From: Glaciecola sp048820975
GTDB taxonomy: Bacteria; Pseudomonadota; Gammaproteobacteria; Enterobacterales; Alteromonadaceae
Length of the DNA: 64,000 nt
Direction of reading: 5' to 3'
Assembly: GCF_048820975.1 (NCBI RefSeq)
Contig: NZ_JBMEUF010000001.1
Coordinates: 1,488,001-1,552,000, forward strand
The notes below the pieces were generated by a model that searched no databases, was not told the DNA's origin, and worked only from the letters and a program-made list of their open reading frames with translations. Each line of letters starts with the position of its first letter. The stretch's first letter is position 1. Position numbers and translations under genes: made by a program. Below, piece by piece: positions 62,177 to 64,000 of this stretch.

Positions 62177-63760
62177 TTATCGTGCACTCACGTATTCGTC
62201 GTAAGAACCTTGGAAATAATGTAATTTTTGGTCTTTAATTTCAATAATTGAAGTGGCCAAGGTAGACACAAATTCGCGGTCGTGGCTCACAAAAATAAGC
62301 GTACCATCAAAGTTTTTAAGTGCTACGTTTAGCGCTTCAATAGCTTCCATGTCCATGTGGTTAGTAGGTTCATCCATAATCAGCACGTTAATTTCCAGCA
62401 TCATTAACTTGCCGAACATAAGGCGGTTCTTCTCTCCACCAGAACACACTTTAACATCTTTGTTTACGTCATCCGAGGTAAACAACAAACGTCCTAAAAT
62501 AGCACGAACAGCTAAGTCGTCATGCTTAGGGGTACGCCACTGGCTCATCCAGTCAAATAAGGTCATGCTAGTGGCAAAATCGCTGCTAACATCTTGCGCG
62601 CAGTAACCAATAGTTGCATTTTCCGACCACTTCATTGTGCCGCCATTGGCTTGCAATTCTTCAACTAAACAACGTAAGAAGGTGGTTTTACCCGCGCCGT
62701 TTTCGCCAATTACAGCCAATTTAGAACCCGCCTCTAAAAGAATATCGCCGCCTTTAAACAAAGTTTCACCTTCAAAACCATGCTCAAGATTGTGCATCTC
62801 TAGCGCTAAGCGATGCAGCTTTTTGTGTTGCGTGTAGGTGATGTAAGGTGATTGTCGGCTTGACGCAACCACTTCTTCTAATTCAATTTTTTCCATTCTA
62901 CGTGCACGTGAAGTTGCCTGCTTTGCTTTTGAGGCGTTCGCAGAAAAGCGTGCTACGAAGCTTTGTAACTCTTTAATTTCTTCTGTTTTCTTCGCATTTT
63001 CAGCAAGCAGTTGCTCTTGTACTAAACTAGATGCGGCCATATAGGCTTCGTAGTTACCTGGATATATGCGTAGTTCGCCATAATCTATATCGGCCATGTG
63101 GGTGCAAACCGCATTTAGAAAGTGACGGTCATGCGAAATAATAACCATTGTGCATTTGCGTTGGTTAAGCACATCTTCGAGCCATTTAATGGTGTAAATA
63201 TCAAGGTTGTTGGTGGGCTCATCGAGTAGCAGAATGTCAGGGTTAGAGAAAAGCGCCTGTGCAATAAGCACTCGTAATTTGAGGCCTGGAGCCACTTCTG
63301 ACATTAAACCAAAGTGATAGCTTTCATCAATACCCGCTTCAACAAGCAGTTCAATTGCACGCGTTTCTGCTGTGTAGCCATCTAGCTCTGCAAATTCAGA
63401 CTCTAAATCGGCAACTTTCATGCCCTCTTCTTCTGACATTTCAGGCAAAGAGTATATGCGGTCGCGTTCTTGCTTAATTTCCCACAAATGCGCGTCGCCC
63501 ATAATTACCGCATCTACCACTGAAAATTCTTCAAAAGCAAATTGGTTCTGATTAAGCGTACCAATGCGCTCACCAGGAGATACAGATATATTGCCTGAGG
63601 TTGGTGCTAGTTCACCACTTAGGATTTTCATAAAGGTTGACTTTCCGCAACCGTTTGCACCAATCAAACCATAACGATTTCCGTTACCAAATTTGGCTGA
63701 AATATTTTCAAATAATGGCTTAGCGCCAAATTGCATAGTGATATTAGCGGTGGTGATCAA
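62177..63760 (-). CDS. ybiT: ABC-F family ATPase, YbiT type
   Basis: Soluble duplicated ABC ATPase of the ABC-F family, ribosome-associated translation factors. The 527-residue protein has Walker A motifs GANGCGKST (about 34-42) and GENGAGKTT in the second half, Walker B ILLLDEPTNNLD and VLIMDEPTNHMD, and a linker rich in charged helix with RFSANASKAKQATSRARR, the P-site tRNA interaction segment. As in E. coli YbiT, the first signature reads APGLKLRVLIA instead of LSGG, while the second is CSGGEKNR. It has no membrane domain. Confidence 0.93.
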   Translation of the reverse strand: MITTANITMQFGAKPLFENISAKFGNGNRYGLIGANGCGKSTFMKILSGELAPTSGNISVSPGERIGTLNQNQFAFEEFSVVDAVIMGDAHLWEIKQERDRIYSLPEMSEEEGMKVADLESEFAELDGYTAETRAIELLVEAGIDESYHFGLMSEVAPGLKLRVLIAQALFSNPDILLLDEPTNNLDIYTIKWLEDVLNQRKCTMVIISHDRHFLNAVCTHMADIDYGELRIYPGNYEAYMAASSLVQEQLLAENAKKTEEIKELQSFVARFSANASKAKQATSRARRMEKIELEEVVASSRQSPYITYTQHKKLHRLALEMHNLEHGFEGETLFKGGDILLEAGSKLAVIGENGAGKTTFLRCLVEELQANGGTMKWSENATIGYCAQDVSSDFATSMTLFDWMSQWRTPKHDDLAVRAILGRLLFTSDDVNKDVKVCSGGEKNRLMFGKLMMLEINVLIMDEPTNHMDMEAIEALNVALKNFDGTLIFVSHDREFVSTLATSIIEIKDQKLHYFQGSYDEYVSAR

Positions 63761-63936
63761 ACTTAATTTCCTTAGGGATGTGAACGCGATAAACGAGCAT
63801 GAAAAATATGAGCAATGACAAGCTCAAACGCGCGCACTATACAGTAAAGCGCTTGCGCAATAAACCTCCAATTAGGAAACACTTGTTTATGCTGAGATTT
63901 TGTATATTGGCTAAATGTCTTTGCACATGTACTTAA

Positions 63937-64000
63937 ATGAATTATACCTTCACCATGCTAATGCTCTTGTCCCTTTTGCTCAATATAGCGACAAAGGCTG
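63937..64000 (+). CDS. Possible start of an exported protein, cut by window
   Basis: From ATG 63937 the + strand encodes 21 codons resembling a signal peptide: a short polar start, a Met/Leu-rich core (MLMLLSLLLNIA) and a possible cleavage region. No strong ribosome site precedes it. It may be the 5' end of an exported-protein gene, or chance. Confidence 0.3.
   Translation, partial: MNYTFTMLMLLSLLLNIATKA

Noticed and set aside
63799..63936. 45-codon + strand ORF upstream of the window end
   Set aside because: Its composition is unlike a known protein, it lacks a clear ribosome site and it lies over the probable ybiT promoter region.

Overview
The window looks like chromosome of a marine gammaproteobacterium of the order Alteromonadales. 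This rests on gene content rather than on a marker gene: the small families DUF3545, DUF4426, DUF3087 and SapC, the pilT-pilU / yggS-proC-yggT arrangement, a PrsK/PrsR sensor-regulator pair, a MetJ-type operator at metK, and a PL7 alginate lyase. The DNA is AT-rich by eye. I see no rRNA, tRNA, CRISPR array, insertion sequence, prophage or integrase, so most of it reads as core genome.

Layout. 1-7.5 kb (minus): the 5' part of the dcw cluster (mraZ-rsmH-ftsL-ftsI-murE-murF-mraY, mraY cut by the window edge), with a promoter and MraZ-type repeats upstream. 7.9-19.8 kb (minus): a SapC-family gene, then a one-direction block of oxyR, a PAS hybrid histidine kinase, a kinase-like protein lacking its phospho-acceptor His, a FabH-like synthase, prsK, prsR, a peroxiredoxin-glutaredoxin fusion and a secreted esterase. 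19.9-30.8 kb: phosphate and polyphosphate genes (pit, phoU, pstB, pstA, pstC on minus; a gcvR-like gene, ppk and ppx on plus), without pstS or phoBR. 30.8-39.2 kb: a SYLF lipoprotein, tkt-epd-pgk with a class I aldolase on minus, then metK and an M48 lipoprotein protease. 39.3-49.7 kb: mscS, small membrane and hypothetical proteins, rsmE-gshB-yqgE-ruvX, pilT-pilU, yggS-proC-yggT-DUF4426 and DUF3087. 49.7-54.5 kb: yaaA, talB-pgi, a DUF3545 gene and ung. 54.5-59.6 kb: the thrABC operon with leader peptide and attenuator. 59.7-64 kb: a transglutaminase-like/TPR lipoprotein, an alginate lyase lipoprotein, an ABC-F ATPase (YbiT type) and possibly the start of an exported protein at the edge.

How it works together. 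The window supplies peptidoglycan precursors and septation enzymes, phosphate uptake and polyphosphate turnover, lower glycolysis and the pentose phosphate link, S-adenosylmethionine and threonine synthesis, twitching motility motors, and a redox/two-component signalling block. The most informative regulatory signals are a met box inside the candidate thr promoter that matches the metK operator at 14 of 16 bases, and a thr attenuator with mutually exclusive terminator and antiterminator hairpins. I did not find a wholly new multi-gene system. The best candidates for new biology are the MetJ-thr link, the His-less kinase-like protein, and the oxyR / PrsKR / Prx-Grx block.
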